NCBI GenBank assembly: GCA_040226215.1
Contig: JAVKFF010000246.1
Location: forward strand, 16,838 to 80,837
Origin: JAVKFF01 sp040226215
GTDB lineage: Bacteria; Pseudomonadota; Alphaproteobacteria; DSM-16000; Inquilinaceae
Direction of reading: 5' to 3'
Length of the DNA: 64,000 nucleotides
Shown here in pieces: positions 45,112 through 54,766 of this stretch. A program made the translations under genes and the position numbers. How positions within the stretch are numbered: position 1 is the first letter of the stretch; every line of letters starts with the position of its first letter. Under the pieces are notes generated by a model. That model did no database searches. It saw nothing but the letters and a program-made list of their open reading frames with translations, and was not told the origin of the DNA.

Positions 45112-46134
45112 ATGCGCGCGCTCGCGGCCTGCCTGACGACGCTTCTCGCCAACGCCACCCTCCTCGCTTCCGCCGGTGCCCAGCTGATCCCGCGCCAGGA
45201 ACGTCCGGCCGACTCCGGCGCCGGCGAAAGCTGGCTGCCCTGGCCTCTCGACGCGCTGGCGCGCACGGTGAACGGCTGGCAGACCGAACTCGGCCGGACG
45301 GTGAACCAGACCCTGGGCGCCATGCAGGTCGACGGCTCCGCCGCCGCCTTTGCCACGCTCTGCCTGATCGGCTTCGCCTATGGCGTGATCCACGCCGTGG
45401 GACCGGGCCACGGCAAGGCCGTCATCGCCGCCTTCGCGGCCGCCCGGCGCATCGACTACCGGCGCACCGTCCTCGGTGCCTTCACGCTCGCCTTCACCCA
45501 GGCCGGCGTCGCCATCATCGGCGTCGGTGCGGCGGCGCTGATCCTCGGCGCCAGCGGCCCCGCCATCGACAGCGGCGCGCTGTGGTTCGAGCTCTTCAGC
45601 TACGCCGCCATCACCGGTATCGGCCTGTGGCTGCTGATCCGCCTCATCAGCGGCCGCGAGGCGGGCTGCGGCCACGATCACGCCCATCTGCCGCCCGCAG
45701 GCGATGGGCATGACGGTCACGAAAACCACGGTCACGATCGCGCGCACATCCATGATCATGACCATCGCCACGACCATCGCGACGGGCATGGCCACGCAGA
45801 TGACGGCGGCAGGCCGGCGCGCGGACTCACCGCGCTGGCCATGCTGGCGGGGCTTCGACCCTGCACCGGTGCTGTCCTGATCCTGCTTTTCACCGCCGCA
45901 AACGGCCTGCTTCTGGCCGGGTCCGCCGCCGTGCTGGCGATGGCGCTCGGGGTCGGTCTGACGGTCTCGGCGGTCGCCATCGCCGCGGTCTTCTTCCGCG
46001 AACGCATGCTGGCGCTCGGCGGCCGCGAGGGCGGCCTGCGGCGGGGCATCGGCCGCTTCGTCAGCCTCGCCGGCGCCAGTGTGATCACCCTGACCGGCCT
46101 CGCCTTCGGTCTCGGCGTGCTCGACCGGCTGTAG
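45112..46134 (+). CDS. NicO/RcnA-type nickel-cobalt transporter
   Basis: This encodes 340 residues with about six or more membrane segments. HAVGPGHGK (94-102) is the family motif, and a very His/Asp-rich cytoplasmic or periplasmic loop lies at about 188-228. GLRPCTGAVLIL is the second signature. Relatives export or import Ni2+ and Co2+. It overlaps in spacing with DUF1007 (one base gap), so the pair acts together. The palindromic repeat copy B lies 43 nt downstream. Confidence 0.92.
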   Translation: MRALAACLTTLLANATLLASAGAQLIPRQERPADSGAGESWLPWPLDALARTVNGWQTELGRTVNQTLGAMQVDGSAAAFATLCLIGFAYGVIHAVGPGHGKAVIAAFAAARRIDYRRTVLGAFTLAFTQAGVAIIGVGAAALILGASGPAIDSGALWFELFSYAAITGIGLWLLIRLISGREAGCGHDHAHLPPAGDGHDGHENHGHDRAHIHDHDHRHDHRDGHGHADDGGRPARGLTALAMLAGLRPCTGAVLILLFTAANGLLLAGSAAVLAMALGVGLTVSAVAIAAVFFRERMLALGGREGGLRRGIGRFVSLAGASVITLTGLAFGLGVLDRL

Positions 46135-46176
46135 CGTCCCGCGGCCCGTCGGTCCTCCTCGCCGACCGGTTGCCTG

Positions 46177-46258
46177 GAGCGGATCATAGCTTGACGGAAT
46201 CGCGGAAGCGATTCCGTCAAGCTATGTGAATCCGCTCTAATTGATTGATCCTGTCTAG
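46177..46258. repeat. palindromic repeat element, copy B (module 1 plus the end of module 2)
   Basis: Module 1 is 61 bp (46177-46237), the same length as copy A, ending GAGCGGAT…ATCCGCTC, with stem CATAGCTTGACGGAA / TTCCGTCAAGCTATG. After GATTGATC it retains only the CCTGTCTAG end of module 2 (46250-46258), which overlaps the TetR stop codon (46255-46257). Compared with copy A the stem has a C:G pair swapped to G:C. Confidence 0.92.
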
Positions 46259-46815
46259 GCCGGCAGGTCCTCGATCAGCTTCAGCGCCACCGACTTGGCA
46301 TCGCCCGCCGGGTCGGGCTCGTGGCCGAGATGCGCGGTGACGATCGCCCCCTCCTTCAGCAGCAGCAGCGCCCGGGCCCGCGCATCCGGGTCGCCAGCAC
46401 CCGCGGCGGCGGCGATCTCCCGCAATTGCAGGAACAGCAGGCGCTTGTGCTCCGCAGCCTGGGCGTGGATCGGATGGTGCGGGTCCGGGTATTCCGAGGC
46501 CGCCTTGATGAACATGCAGGATCGGAAGGACGGCGTGGCGAACCACTCCGCCAGCGCGTCGAACATGGCGATCAGCTGCGCGCGTGGCGGCCCCGCCTGC
46601 GCCATCCGCCGGAACAGCCAGTTTCGGAACACCTGGTCGCGCAGCCGCAGCACCGCGAGGATCAGCTCCTCCTTGGTGCGGAAGTGCTTGAACATGGTCG
46701 TCTTCGAGATGCCGGTCTCCGCCGCCAGCTGGTCCATGCCGGTGGCATGGAATCCGTCGCGGTAGAAGATTTCCAGCGCCTTGTGGACGACCTCATCCCG
46801 TTTGCTTGGACGCAT
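46255..46815 (-). CDS. TetR/AcrR-family repressor
   Basis: This encodes 186 residues: a TetR helix-turn-helix at about 10-55 (TGISKTTMFKHFRTKEELI) and a helical ligand domain. MFIKAASEYPDPHHPIH resembles the TetR_C_33-type group of AcrR-like regulators. It is divergent from a DUF1348 gene, and matched palindromic half-sites lie by both starts. It likely represses itself and the DUF1348/cysteine-hydrolase genes. The ligand is unknown. Confidence 0.92.
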   Translation of the reverse strand: MRPSKRDEVVHKALEIFYRDGFHATGMDQLAAETGISKTTMFKHFRTKEELILAVLRLRDQVFRNWLFRRMAQAGPPRAQLIAMFDALAEWFATPSFRSCMFIKAASEYPDPHHPIHAQAAEHKRLLFLQLREIAAAAGAGDPDARARALLLLKEGAIVTAHLGHEPDPAGDAKSVALKLIEDLPA

Positions 46816-46827
46816 CGCAGCCTCATA

Positions 46828-47012
46828 ACTGAACAGATTAGTATATTAATCTACGGCCCAAGGAATTTCAATGTCTCCATAAAATCATAACATTACCAAC
46901 AGGATGCGAGGAGATTCAGGCGCCCGCCGAACGATCTGGCGGATTTTTCTCTTGCCATACTGCACCGATCGGTTCATATACGGCTCACGAATGTGAACCG
47001 AACTGTTCAGTT
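46828..47012. promoter_or_regulatory. TetR operator candidates in the divergent gap
   Basis: AACTGAACAG (46828-46837) and its reverse complement CTGTTCAGTT (47003-47012) flank the gap. The right-hand copy extends to an imperfect palindrome AACCGAAC-T-GTTCAGTT (46996-47012), 15 nt before the DUF1348 ATG. AGATTA / TAATCT (46835-46852) is a second palindrome near the TetR start. The two sites fit a shared operator for the TetR protein. Confidence 0.65.
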
Positions 47013-47026
47013 ACAGGAGAGCAGCG

Positions 47027-47491
47027 ATGGCGCGCCCCCCATTCCCTCCCTTCGATGAGGCGTCCGCGATCCTCAAGGTCCGCGCCGCGGAGGATGCCTG
47101 GAACAGCCGCGATCCGGCCCGCGTCGCCGCCGCCTACTCGGTCGGCACGGTCTGGCGCAATCGGATCGCGTTCCTCGAGGGACGCGAGGCCGTCGAGGCC
47201 TTCCTGCATCGCAAATGGCAGGTCGAGCTCGACTACCGGCTGATCAAGGAGCTGTGGAGCTTCACCGCGGCGCGCATCGCCGTGCGCTTCGCCTATGAGG
47301 CCCGCACGCCCGACGGCCACTGGTTCCGTGCCTATGGCAACGAGAACTGGGAGTTCGCGGCCGACGGCCTGATGGCCGTCCGCCGGGCCTCGATCAACGA
47401 CCTGCCGATCGACGGCGGCGAGCGCCTCTTCCACTGGCCGCTCGGCCCCAGGCCCGCCGACCATCCCGGACTTTCCGATCTCGGCCTCTGA
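47027..47491 (+). CDS. DUF1348 family, nuclear-transport-factor-2-like protein
   Basis: This encodes 154 residues of the DUF1348 family, an NTF2-like cone fold (ILKVRAAEDAWNSRDPARVAAAY, WRNR, HWFRAYGNENWEF). Members are often next to a TetR regulator and may bind or convert small molecules; no activity is established. An AGGAGA site precedes the ATG. It is followed by a Tat-exported cysteine hydrolase, 58 nt later. Confidence 0.92.
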   Translation: MARPPFPPFDEASAILKVRAAEDAWNSRDPARVAAAYSVGTVWRNRIAFLEGREAVEAFLHRKWQVELDYRLIKELWSFTAARIAVRFAYEARTPDGHWFRAYGNENWEFAADGLMAVRRASINDLPIDGGERLFHWPLGPRPADHPGLSDLGL

Positions 47492-47549
47492 CCGGCCGCC
47501 AGCCCCCATCGCACCGGGCGCCAGGCCCACCACCCAAGGAGAAGGCTCG

Positions 47550-48404
47550 ATGACCACCTGCAGTCACGATCACGATCACGCCCACAAGGGTCACGGCATG
47601 GACCGCCGACACTTCCTGTCGGCCGGTGCGGCCGGAGTCGCCGCCGGTACCGCCGCCGCCACCGTCGGCATCGCCGTCGGACGCGCGGACATGGGCGGTG
47701 CCGAGGCCTATGCCGAACCGAATGACCCGGCCCTGCCGGCCTCGACCATGACGCTGGAACGCGGCCGGTCCGCCCTCCTCGTCGTCGACCCGCAGATCGA
47801 CTTCCTCAGCCCCGAGGGCGTTACCTGGGGCGTGGTCGGCGAGAGCGTCACAGAACACAACGTGGTGCAGAACATCGCCCGTCTGTTCCGGGCGGCGAAG
47901 GCGATCGACATGCCGGTCGTCATCTCGCCGCACTACTACTACCCCCACGACCATCGCTGGGCCTTCGAGGGCGCCCTGGAACGTGTGATGCACTCGATCG
48001 GCATGTTCGACCGGCCGGGGCCTCTCGACGTCACCGGCCTGGAGGGCTCCGGCGCGGACTTCATGGCCGAGTACAGGGACTTCATCTTCGACGGCCGGAC
48101 GATCATCGCCTCGCCCCACAAGGTCTACGGCCCCGAGCAGAACGATGCCGGACTGCAGCTTCGCAAGCTGCGGGTCGACCAGGTCGTGCTCGCTGGCATG
48201 TCCGCCAATCTCTGCGTCGAGAGCCACATGCGGGAATTCCTCGAGCAGGGCTTCGAGGTCGCGGTCGTGCGCGACGCGACCGCCGGCGCCAAGCTTCCTG
48301 AGGGCGACGGCTACCTCGCCGCCCTGATCAACTTCCGCATGATGGCGAACGCCGTGTGGAGCACAGACGAGGCCGTCGACCGCATCGCCGCGCTCGCCGC
48401 CTGA
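47550..48404 (+). CDS. Tat-exported isochorismatase-like cysteine hydrolase
   Basis: This encodes 284 residues. A His-rich leader (SHDHDHAHKGHG) precedes a twin-arginine signal (MDRRHFLSAGAAG, residues 17-29). The catalytic domain has D80 in VVDPQIDF, K191 in SPHKVYGP and C222 in MSANLCVESHMRE, the isochorismatase-family triad. These enzymes cleave amides or vinyl ethers; export of one is unusual, and its substrate is unknown. It is preceded by CAAGGAGAAG, a leader motif also found before the YHS gene. Confidence 0.85.
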   Translation: MTTCSHDHDHAHKGHGMDRRHFLSAGAAGVAAGTAAATVGIAVGRADMGGAEAYAEPNDPALPASTMTLERGRSALLVVDPQIDFLSPEGVTWGVVGESVTEHNVVQNIARLFRAAKAIDMPVVISPHYYYPHDHRWAFEGALERVMHSIGMFDRPGPLDVTGLEGSGADFMAEYRDFIFDGRTIIASPHKVYGPEQNDAGLQLRKLRVDQVVLAGMSANLCVESHMREFLEQGFEVAVVRDATAGAKLPEGDGYLAALINFRMMANAVWSTDEAVDRIAALAA

Positions 48405-48583
48405 TCCCGCAATTCCCAGTCACCGTCGCACCGGCCCGGCGCGTGTCCGACAAGCGGCCACGGGAGGACCTGCGACCGTGGCCGGATATCGCCGGCGGCT
48501 GCCGGCATTACCCCTGGCCCGACCGGTGCCAGCGGACAACCCGACCGTCCAGCCGACGGTCCCACACCCAAGGAGAAGAAACG

Positions 48584-49096
48584 ATGAGGACCTTCAACAC
48601 GCTTATCGCCGCCGCCGCCCTGGTCGGCGTGATCACCGGCACACCGGCCGCCATGGCCGACGACGAGTACAACGTCTCCACCGGCACCACCGTCAGCGGC
48701 GCCGGCGTGGCGCTGCGCGGCGTGGATGCCGTGGCACTCGCGACCGGCCTCGAGGTGGCGCCCGGCCGGGCGGTGTTCACCGTCGAGCATGACGGCGTCG
48801 CCTATTACTTCGCCTCGGAACAGAGCATGGCGCTGTTCTCCGAGGATCCCGATCGCTACCTGCCGCAGTTCGGCGGATTCTGCGCCTATGGCGTGGCGAA
48901 CGGCCTGAAGCTGGATGCCAATCCGCACTTCGCCGACATCGTCGATGGCCAGCTCTACCTCTTTCTCAACGAGGTCGCCTTCGAGCGGTATCTGGAGGAT
49001 CCGGCCGGCACCATCGCCCTCGCCGAGGAGAACTGGCCCGGCATGCACCACCGCGCCGTGGAGGACGTGAACGGGCTGGAGACGGCCTCCCGCTAG
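48584..49096 (+). CDS. secreted YHS-domain protein
   Basis: This encodes 170 residues: signal peptide (about 1-25, AAMADD) and a YHS-like metal-associated domain (GVALRGVDAVAL…YLPQFGGFCAYGVANG). YHS domains occur near copper and heavy-metal proteins, but metal binding is unproven. It is the last gene in the TetR-linked cluster, with CAAGGAGAAG upstream, 179 nt after the cysteine hydrolase stop; no gene is seen in that gap. Confidence 0.85.
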   Translation: MRTFNTLIAAAALVGVITGTPAAMADDEYNVSTGTTVSGAGVALRGVDAVALATGLEVAPGRAVFTVEHDGVAYYFASEQSMALFSEDPDRYLPQFGGFCAYGVANGLKLDANPHFADIVDGQLYLFLNEVAFERYLEDPAGTIALAEENWPGMHHRAVEDVNGLETASR

Positions 49097-49160
49097 ATGG
49101 CCGCGACCGGAACCCCGCCGGTGATCGCGCTCATCGGCGGGGCGCCGTCCCACACCCCTG

Positions 49161-49805
49161 TCAGTCCTCGGCGTCGGGCTGGTCACCCGGGGCGGTGCCC
49201 GAGAGCGCGGGCAGCGACAGCATCTCGGCGTTGATGCGGGCGATCGTCGGATAGGGCGCGATGTCGAATCCGAAACGCTCGGCATTGAAGACCTGGGGCA
49301 CCAGGCAGGCATCGGCGATGGTGGGCCTGTCGCCGTGGCAGAAGCGGCCGGTCGCCGCGCTGCTGGACAGCATGCTCTCCAGCGCGTCGAAGCCTTCCTT
49401 CACCCAGTGCAGGTACCAGGCGTTCTTCGCCTCCTCGCCGACCTCCAGGGTCTTCACCAGGTAGAGCAGGATGCGCAGATTGTTCACCGGGTGGATCTCG
49501 CAGGCGATCACCTGGGAGAGTGCCCGCACCCGCGCCCGGCCGGCTGCATCGCCGGGCAGCAGCGGCGGCTCGGGCCGCGTCTCCTCGAGATATTCCATCT
49601 GCGCCAGCGACTGGGTCACCACCGTGCCGTCGTCGTCGATCAGGGTCGGCACCAGCCCTTGCGGGTTCAGCGCCAGGTAGTCGGGCGCCTTGTGCTCCTT
49701 GCGGCGCAGGTGGACGTAGTCGGCCTCGTAATCGATGCCCTTCAAGGCCAGCGCGATGCGCAGGCGATAGGCGGCCGAGGAGCGGAAATAGGAGAAGATC
49801 TTCAT
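49161..49805 (-). CDS. maiA: maleylacetoacetate isomerase (zeta-class GST)
   Basis: This encodes 214 residues with a GST fold. SYFRSSAAYRLRIAL carries the zeta-class active-site serines, and the C-terminal domain holds TGRFCHGDRPTIADACL. It isomerises maleylacetoacetate to fumarylacetoacetate in tyrosine and phenylalanine breakdown, using glutathione. A FAH-family hydrolase gene is nearby (51128-52171) but on a separate unit. The ATG at 49805 fits the family. Confidence 0.93.
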   Translation of the reverse strand: MKIFSYFRSSAAYRLRIALALKGIDYEADYVHLRRKEHKAPDYLALNPQGLVPTLIDDDGTVVTQSLAQMEYLEETRPEPPLLPGDAAGRARVRALSQVIACEIHPVNNLRILLYLVKTLEVGEEAKNAWYLHWVKEGFDALESMLSSSAATGRFCHGDRPTIADACLVPQVFNAERFGFDIAPYPTIARINAEMLSLPALSGTAPGDQPDAED

Positions 49806-50006
49806 CGCTGGTCCATCTCGTTCACGGGGCGCCGCACTCCCATATCCGATGCCGGCGGCCCTGGCCAGTCACGGGGGCCCCGTCTCCGGCTTCATCGGCG
49901 GCGCCCGCTGCCGGAGTGAGGAATTGCCCTTACCTAGCCGCATTCTAAGATAGAGTGGCGGTGTGGAAAGTACCCGCCGCCAAACCGGGCCGAAGCTGAA
50001 AGGTTC

Positions 50007-51101
50007 ATGATGAAGAAGCTCGTCACCCTACTCGCTCTCCTCGCGACGATCGGCCTCTCCTCCACCGCCTGGGCGGACATGGAGCGGGCCTACGACCTGC
50101 TGGACGCAGAACAGTACGAGGAAGCCTATCGCGAGTTCCTGCCGCATGCCCAGGAGGGCGACACCCGGGCGATGATCGAGGTCGGGCTGCTTTTCCTGAA
50201 CGGCAATGGCGTGGAGCAGGACGACGCGCAGGCCCTGTTCTGGATCAACCAGGCGGCCAATGCCCGGGTGCCCTTCGCGCAATACGTGCTCGGCTTCATG
50301 ACCCAGCACGGCCGCGGCATGCCGGCCGATCCAGTGGCCGCCGTGGTGCTCTACGAGCAGGCCGCGAACGAGGGCATCATCCCCGCCCAGACCGCACTGG
50401 GCAACCTCTTCGCCTATGGCGACGACGGCATCTCCGTCGACTACGAGACCGCCGACCGCTGGTACGCCCAGGCCATGCAGAATGGTGACGCCTCGGCCAT
50501 GAACGCCTACGCCTGGTCGGTCGTGGTGCGCGGCGAGTCCGCACTGGAACGGGCGCTCGCCATTTCCGAGCTGTCGGTCGCGCTCGAGCCCGGGCGATCG
50601 GAATCGATCGATACGCTGGGCACGATCCGCTTGCTGATGGGCCGCTACGCCTCGGCGGTGAAATATCTCGAGGAGGCGGTCGCGCTCGACCCCGACTATC
50701 CCGCGTTCCATGCCCGTCTTGGCGACGCCTATGCCGGTATCGGTGACATGGACAAGGCCGAAAACGCCTGGCGCGCCGCGCTAGACGCGGCGGAAGACTA
50801 CGAGGGCAGCCTCGACGAGCTCTGGAATCCGGAGGAGATCGCCGCCCGTCTCGGCGACGAGCCATCGCCGGAGGGAAGTGTCCCCGAGGAGAGCGATGCT
50901 GACGATAGCGATGCCGGGGAGAGCGATGCCGGGGAGAGCGATGCCGACGAGAGCGATGCCGGGGAGAGCGCTCCCCAGGCGGCCCCGTCCGAGGAAGTCG
51001 AGCCGGAGGCCAGCACCGCGCCCGATGACGGCGACGACACGGCCGAGGAGCCCGAGGCGGAGTCCGATGACGACGACGCTGGGCAGGACGGCGGCCGCTA
51101 G
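50007..51101 (+). CDS. secreted Sel1/TPR-repeat protein with acidic repeat tail
   Basis: This encodes 364 residues: signal peptide (about 1-23, STAWAD), Sel1-like repeats (about 40-170) and TPR-like repeats (about 180-265), then an acidic, disordered tail (about 285-364). The tail carries five-residue repeats of the [E/D]SDA[G/D] type. Sel1 proteins scaffold protein complexes in the envelope. The ATG follows GAAAGG. Confidence 0.85.
   Translation: MMKKLVTLLALLATIGLSSTAWADMERAYDLLDAEQYEEAYREFLPHAQEGDTRAMIEVGLLFLNGNGVEQDDAQALFWINQAANARVPFAQYVLGFMTQHGRGMPADPVAAVVLYEQAANEGIIPAQTALGNLFAYGDDGISVDYETADRWYAQAMQNGDASAMNAYAWSVVVRGESALERALAISELSVALEPGRSESIDTLGTIRLLMGRYASAVKYLEEAVALDPDYPAFHARLGDAYAGIGDMDKAENAWRAALDAAEDYEGSLDELWNPEEIAARLGDEPSPEGSVPEESDADDSDAGESDAGESDADESDAGESAPQAAPSEEVEPEASTAPDDGDDTAEEPEAESDDDDAGQDGGR
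50889..50969 (+). repeat. 15-bp coding repeat for ESDAG units
   Basis: Five and a bit units of a 15-bp repeat (based on GAGAGCGATGCCGGG) code for residues 295-321 of the Sel1 protein. The units vary G/D at the fifth residue. Such repeats change in number easily. Confidence 0.9.
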
Positions 51102-51127
51102 ATCAGGCGCGGCACGTCGCGGCGCCG

Positions 51128-52171
51128 CTACGGCGTGTAGCGGGTGACCGTCTGCTCGATGGCGCCGAACAGGCTGTGGCCGTCCGGCGCGGTCATGTCG
51201 ATGCGCACCCGGTCGCCGAAACGCAGGAAGGACGTCGCGGCCGCTCCCTGGCGGATCGTCTCCACCATCCGGATCTCGGCGATACAGGAATAGCCGAGCC
51301 CGCCTTCCCCGACAGGACGGCCCGGCCCGCCATCCCTGTCGCGGTTCGACACCGTGCCGGAGCCGATGATGGTGCCGGCGCCGAGATGGCGCGTCGCCGC
51401 GGCATGGGCGACCAGCCGGGCGAAGTCGAAGGTCATGTCCGTGCCCGCCTCCGGCGCCCCGAAGGACTCGCCATTGATCCAGGAGCGCAGCGGCAGATGC
51501 AGCTTTGCATCCTTCCAGGCCGGGCCGAGCGCCGCCGGCGAGGCCGCCACCGGCGAGAAGGCGCTGGCCGGCTTGCCCTGGAAGAACCCGAAGCCCTTGG
51601 CCAGTTCGCCCGGAATCAGGCCCCGCAGGCTGACATCGTTGACCAGCATGACGAGCTTGATGTGCCCGGCGGCATTGGCTGGATCGATGCCCATGGGCAC
51701 GTCGTCGGTGATCACCGCGACTTCCGCCTCGAAGTCTATGCCGTGCGACTCGTCGATCGCCTCGATCGGGTCGCGCGGGCCGACGAACATGTCGGAACCG
51801 CCCTGATACATCAGCGGGTCGTGCCAGAAGCTTTCCGGAATTTCCGCGCCACGCGCCTGGCGCACCAGCGCCACGTGGTTCACATAGGCCGAGCCGTCCG
51901 CCCATTGATAGGCGCGCGGCAGCGGCGAGGCGACGGCGCCGGCCGCCAGCTGCGCGGCGAAATCGATGGCATCGCCGAACTCGCCCTGGTTGAGCAGCCG
52001 GTAGACCGAGGCCAGTTCCGGCTCCACCGTCGCCCAGTCGTCGAGGGCCGCCTGCATCGTGGCCGCGAGATCGGGGACGGCGCGCGCGCGCGTCAGGTCC
52101 TCGCCGACGACGACGAGTGTGCCGTCGCGACCGCCGGCCTTCAGGCTCGCCAGTTTCAGGGGTAGCGTCAT
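51128..52171 (-). CDS. fumarylacetoacetate hydrolase family protein
   Basis: This encodes 347 residues: an N-terminal FAH-like domain (about 1-75) and the FAH catalytic domain (about 80-340) with metal-binding acidic residues (IDFEAEVAVITDD) and GSGTVSNRD. Family members hydrolyse C-C bonds of acylpyruvates. It may finish tyrosine breakdown together with maiA, but substrate is uncertain. I chose the ATG at 52171; an in-frame ATG at 52186 is also possible. Confidence 0.87.
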   Translation of the reverse strand: MTLPLKLASLKAGGRDGTLVVVGEDLTRARAVPDLAATMQAALDDWATVEPELASVYRLLNQGEFGDAIDFAAQLAAGAVASPLPRAYQWADGSAYVNHVALVRQARGAEIPESFWHDPLMYQGGSDMFVGPRDPIEAIDESHGIDFEAEVAVITDDVPMGIDPANAAGHIKLVMLVNDVSLRGLIPGELAKGFGFFQGKPASAFSPVAASPAALGPAWKDAKLHLPLRSWINGESFGAPEAGTDMTFDFARLVAHAAATRHLGAGTIIGSGTVSNRDRDGGPGRPVGEGGLGYSCIAEIRMVETIRQGAAATSFLRFGDRVRIDMTAPDGHSLFGAIEQTVTRYTP

Positions 52172-52402
52172 GCGTTCGATCTCCATGCTGTCGGCATTGG
52201 CCGACCGTTCGGCCAAGCACCTAGCATCCGCCTGCACCGTTGTGAATGCCGCCAATGGGCGGCCAGCCGGTCGGGCCCGCCCCGGATCACGGGCAAGCGG
52301 ACCTGGAAAGGCGAGCGTTTCCGCCGATTGCTTGCCGCCGATGGGACAATGTTCTAAGCAGGTGGCACAGAGGGTGTGGACGACGAGCGGACATCATCGA
52401 TC

Positions 52403-52864
52403 ATGGAGCAGCGCGAGGGCAGTCTTCTCGTCCTGAACGGACCCAACCTCAACATGCTCGGCACGCGCGAACCGCAGATCTATGGCACCGACACGCTCGA
52501 CGACATCGAGGCGGCCTGCCACGAGCGGGCGGAGAGTCTCGGCCTGACCGTGGATTTCCGGCAGTCGAACCGGGAAGGCGACCTCGTCACCTGGACCCAG
52601 GAGGCTCGCGCGGTCCATGACGGCATCATCGTCAACGCCGGCGCCTACAGCCATACCTCCATCGCCCTGCACGACGCCCTGCTCAGCGCCGAGCTGCCGG
52701 TGATCGAGGTGCACCTGTCGAACATCTTCCGGCGCGAGGCCTTCCGCCACCATTCCTATGTCAGCCTGGCGGCGCAGGGAATCATTTGTGGGCTGGGGCT
52801 GCAGGGCTATCTTCTGGCTATTGACGGCATGGCGCGAATCCTCGACGACACGGGCGCGAACTGA
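52403..52864 (+). CDS. aroQ: type II 3-dehydroquinate dehydratase
   Basis: This encodes 153 residues of the dodecameric type II enzyme, which dehydrates 3-dehydroquinate in the shikimate pathway. Signatures are LNGPNLNMLGTREPQIYG (with the active-site Tyr), RQSNREGDLV, NAGAYSHTSIA and EVHLSNIFRRE. A GTG at 52376 in frame is an alternative start. It heads aroQ-accB-accC. Confidence 0.95.
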   Translation: MEQREGSLLVLNGPNLNMLGTREPQIYGTDTLDDIEAACHERAESLGLTVDFRQSNREGDLVTWTQEARAVHDGIIVNAGAYSHTSIALHDALLSAELPVIEVHLSNIFRREAFRHHSYVSLAAQGIICGLGLQGYLLAIDGMARILDDTGAN

Positions 52865-52902
52865 TCCGAGACGACCTCCCCGAAACAAGGAGCTGGGGCC
52901 AG

Positions 52903-53346
52903 ATGGCCGGTTTTTCCATCGACGACAAGACGATCCGCAAGCTGGCCGACCTGCTGAACGATACCGGTCTGACCGAGATCGAATACAGCGAGGGCGAGAA
53001 GCGGATCAGGATCGCCAAGCAGATCACCGCGTCGTCCGTGGCCGCTGTTGCCCCCGCTGCCGCGCCGGCCGCGGCCCCTTCCCCGGAGGCACCGGCCAAG
53101 CCGGCCGCGGCGAAGAACACGGTCAACTCCCCCATGGTCGGCACCGCCTACCTGTCGCCGGAGCCGGGCGCGGCCCCCTATGTCGCGGTCGGCGACACCG
53201 TGCGCGAGGGCCAGACGGTGCTGATCGTCGAGGCGATGAAGGTGATGAATCCGATCAAGGCGCCGCAGACGGGCACGGTGAAGGAAATCCTGGTCACCGA
53301 CGCCCAACCGGTCGAGTTCGGTGAACCGCTCATGGTCATCGAATAA
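52903..53346 (+). CDS. accB: biotin carboxyl carrier protein of acetyl-CoA carboxylase
   Basis: This encodes 147 residues: an N-terminal region, an Ala/Pro-rich flexible linker (about 45-70) and the biotinyl domain with the biotinylated lysine in EAMKVMN. It carries CO2 between AccC and AccAD in fatty-acid synthesis. AAGGAG lies ten bases before the ATG. It is followed 17 nt later by accC. Confidence 0.97.
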   Translation: MAGFSIDDKTIRKLADLLNDTGLTEIEYSEGEKRIRIAKQITASSVAAVAPAAAPAAAPSPEAPAKPAAAKNTVNSPMVGTAYLSPEPGAAPYVAVGDTVREGQTVLIVEAMKVMNPIKAPQTGTVKEILVTDAQPVEFGEPLMVIE

Positions 53347-53363
53347 GGGGGACGCCCGCGACC

Positions 53364-54701
<1,338 letters not shown>

Positions 54702-54766
54702 CGGCCGGCGGATGCCGGTCGCCTTCCCCCCGGTGTCGCCGCAGCAACTGGTCGGATGTCCGTCGG

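Noticed and set aside
50889..50969. Regular 15-bp repeats considered as a CRISPR-like or minisatellite array
   Set aside because: They are in frame within the Sel1 protein and code for acidic five-residue units; there are no spacers.
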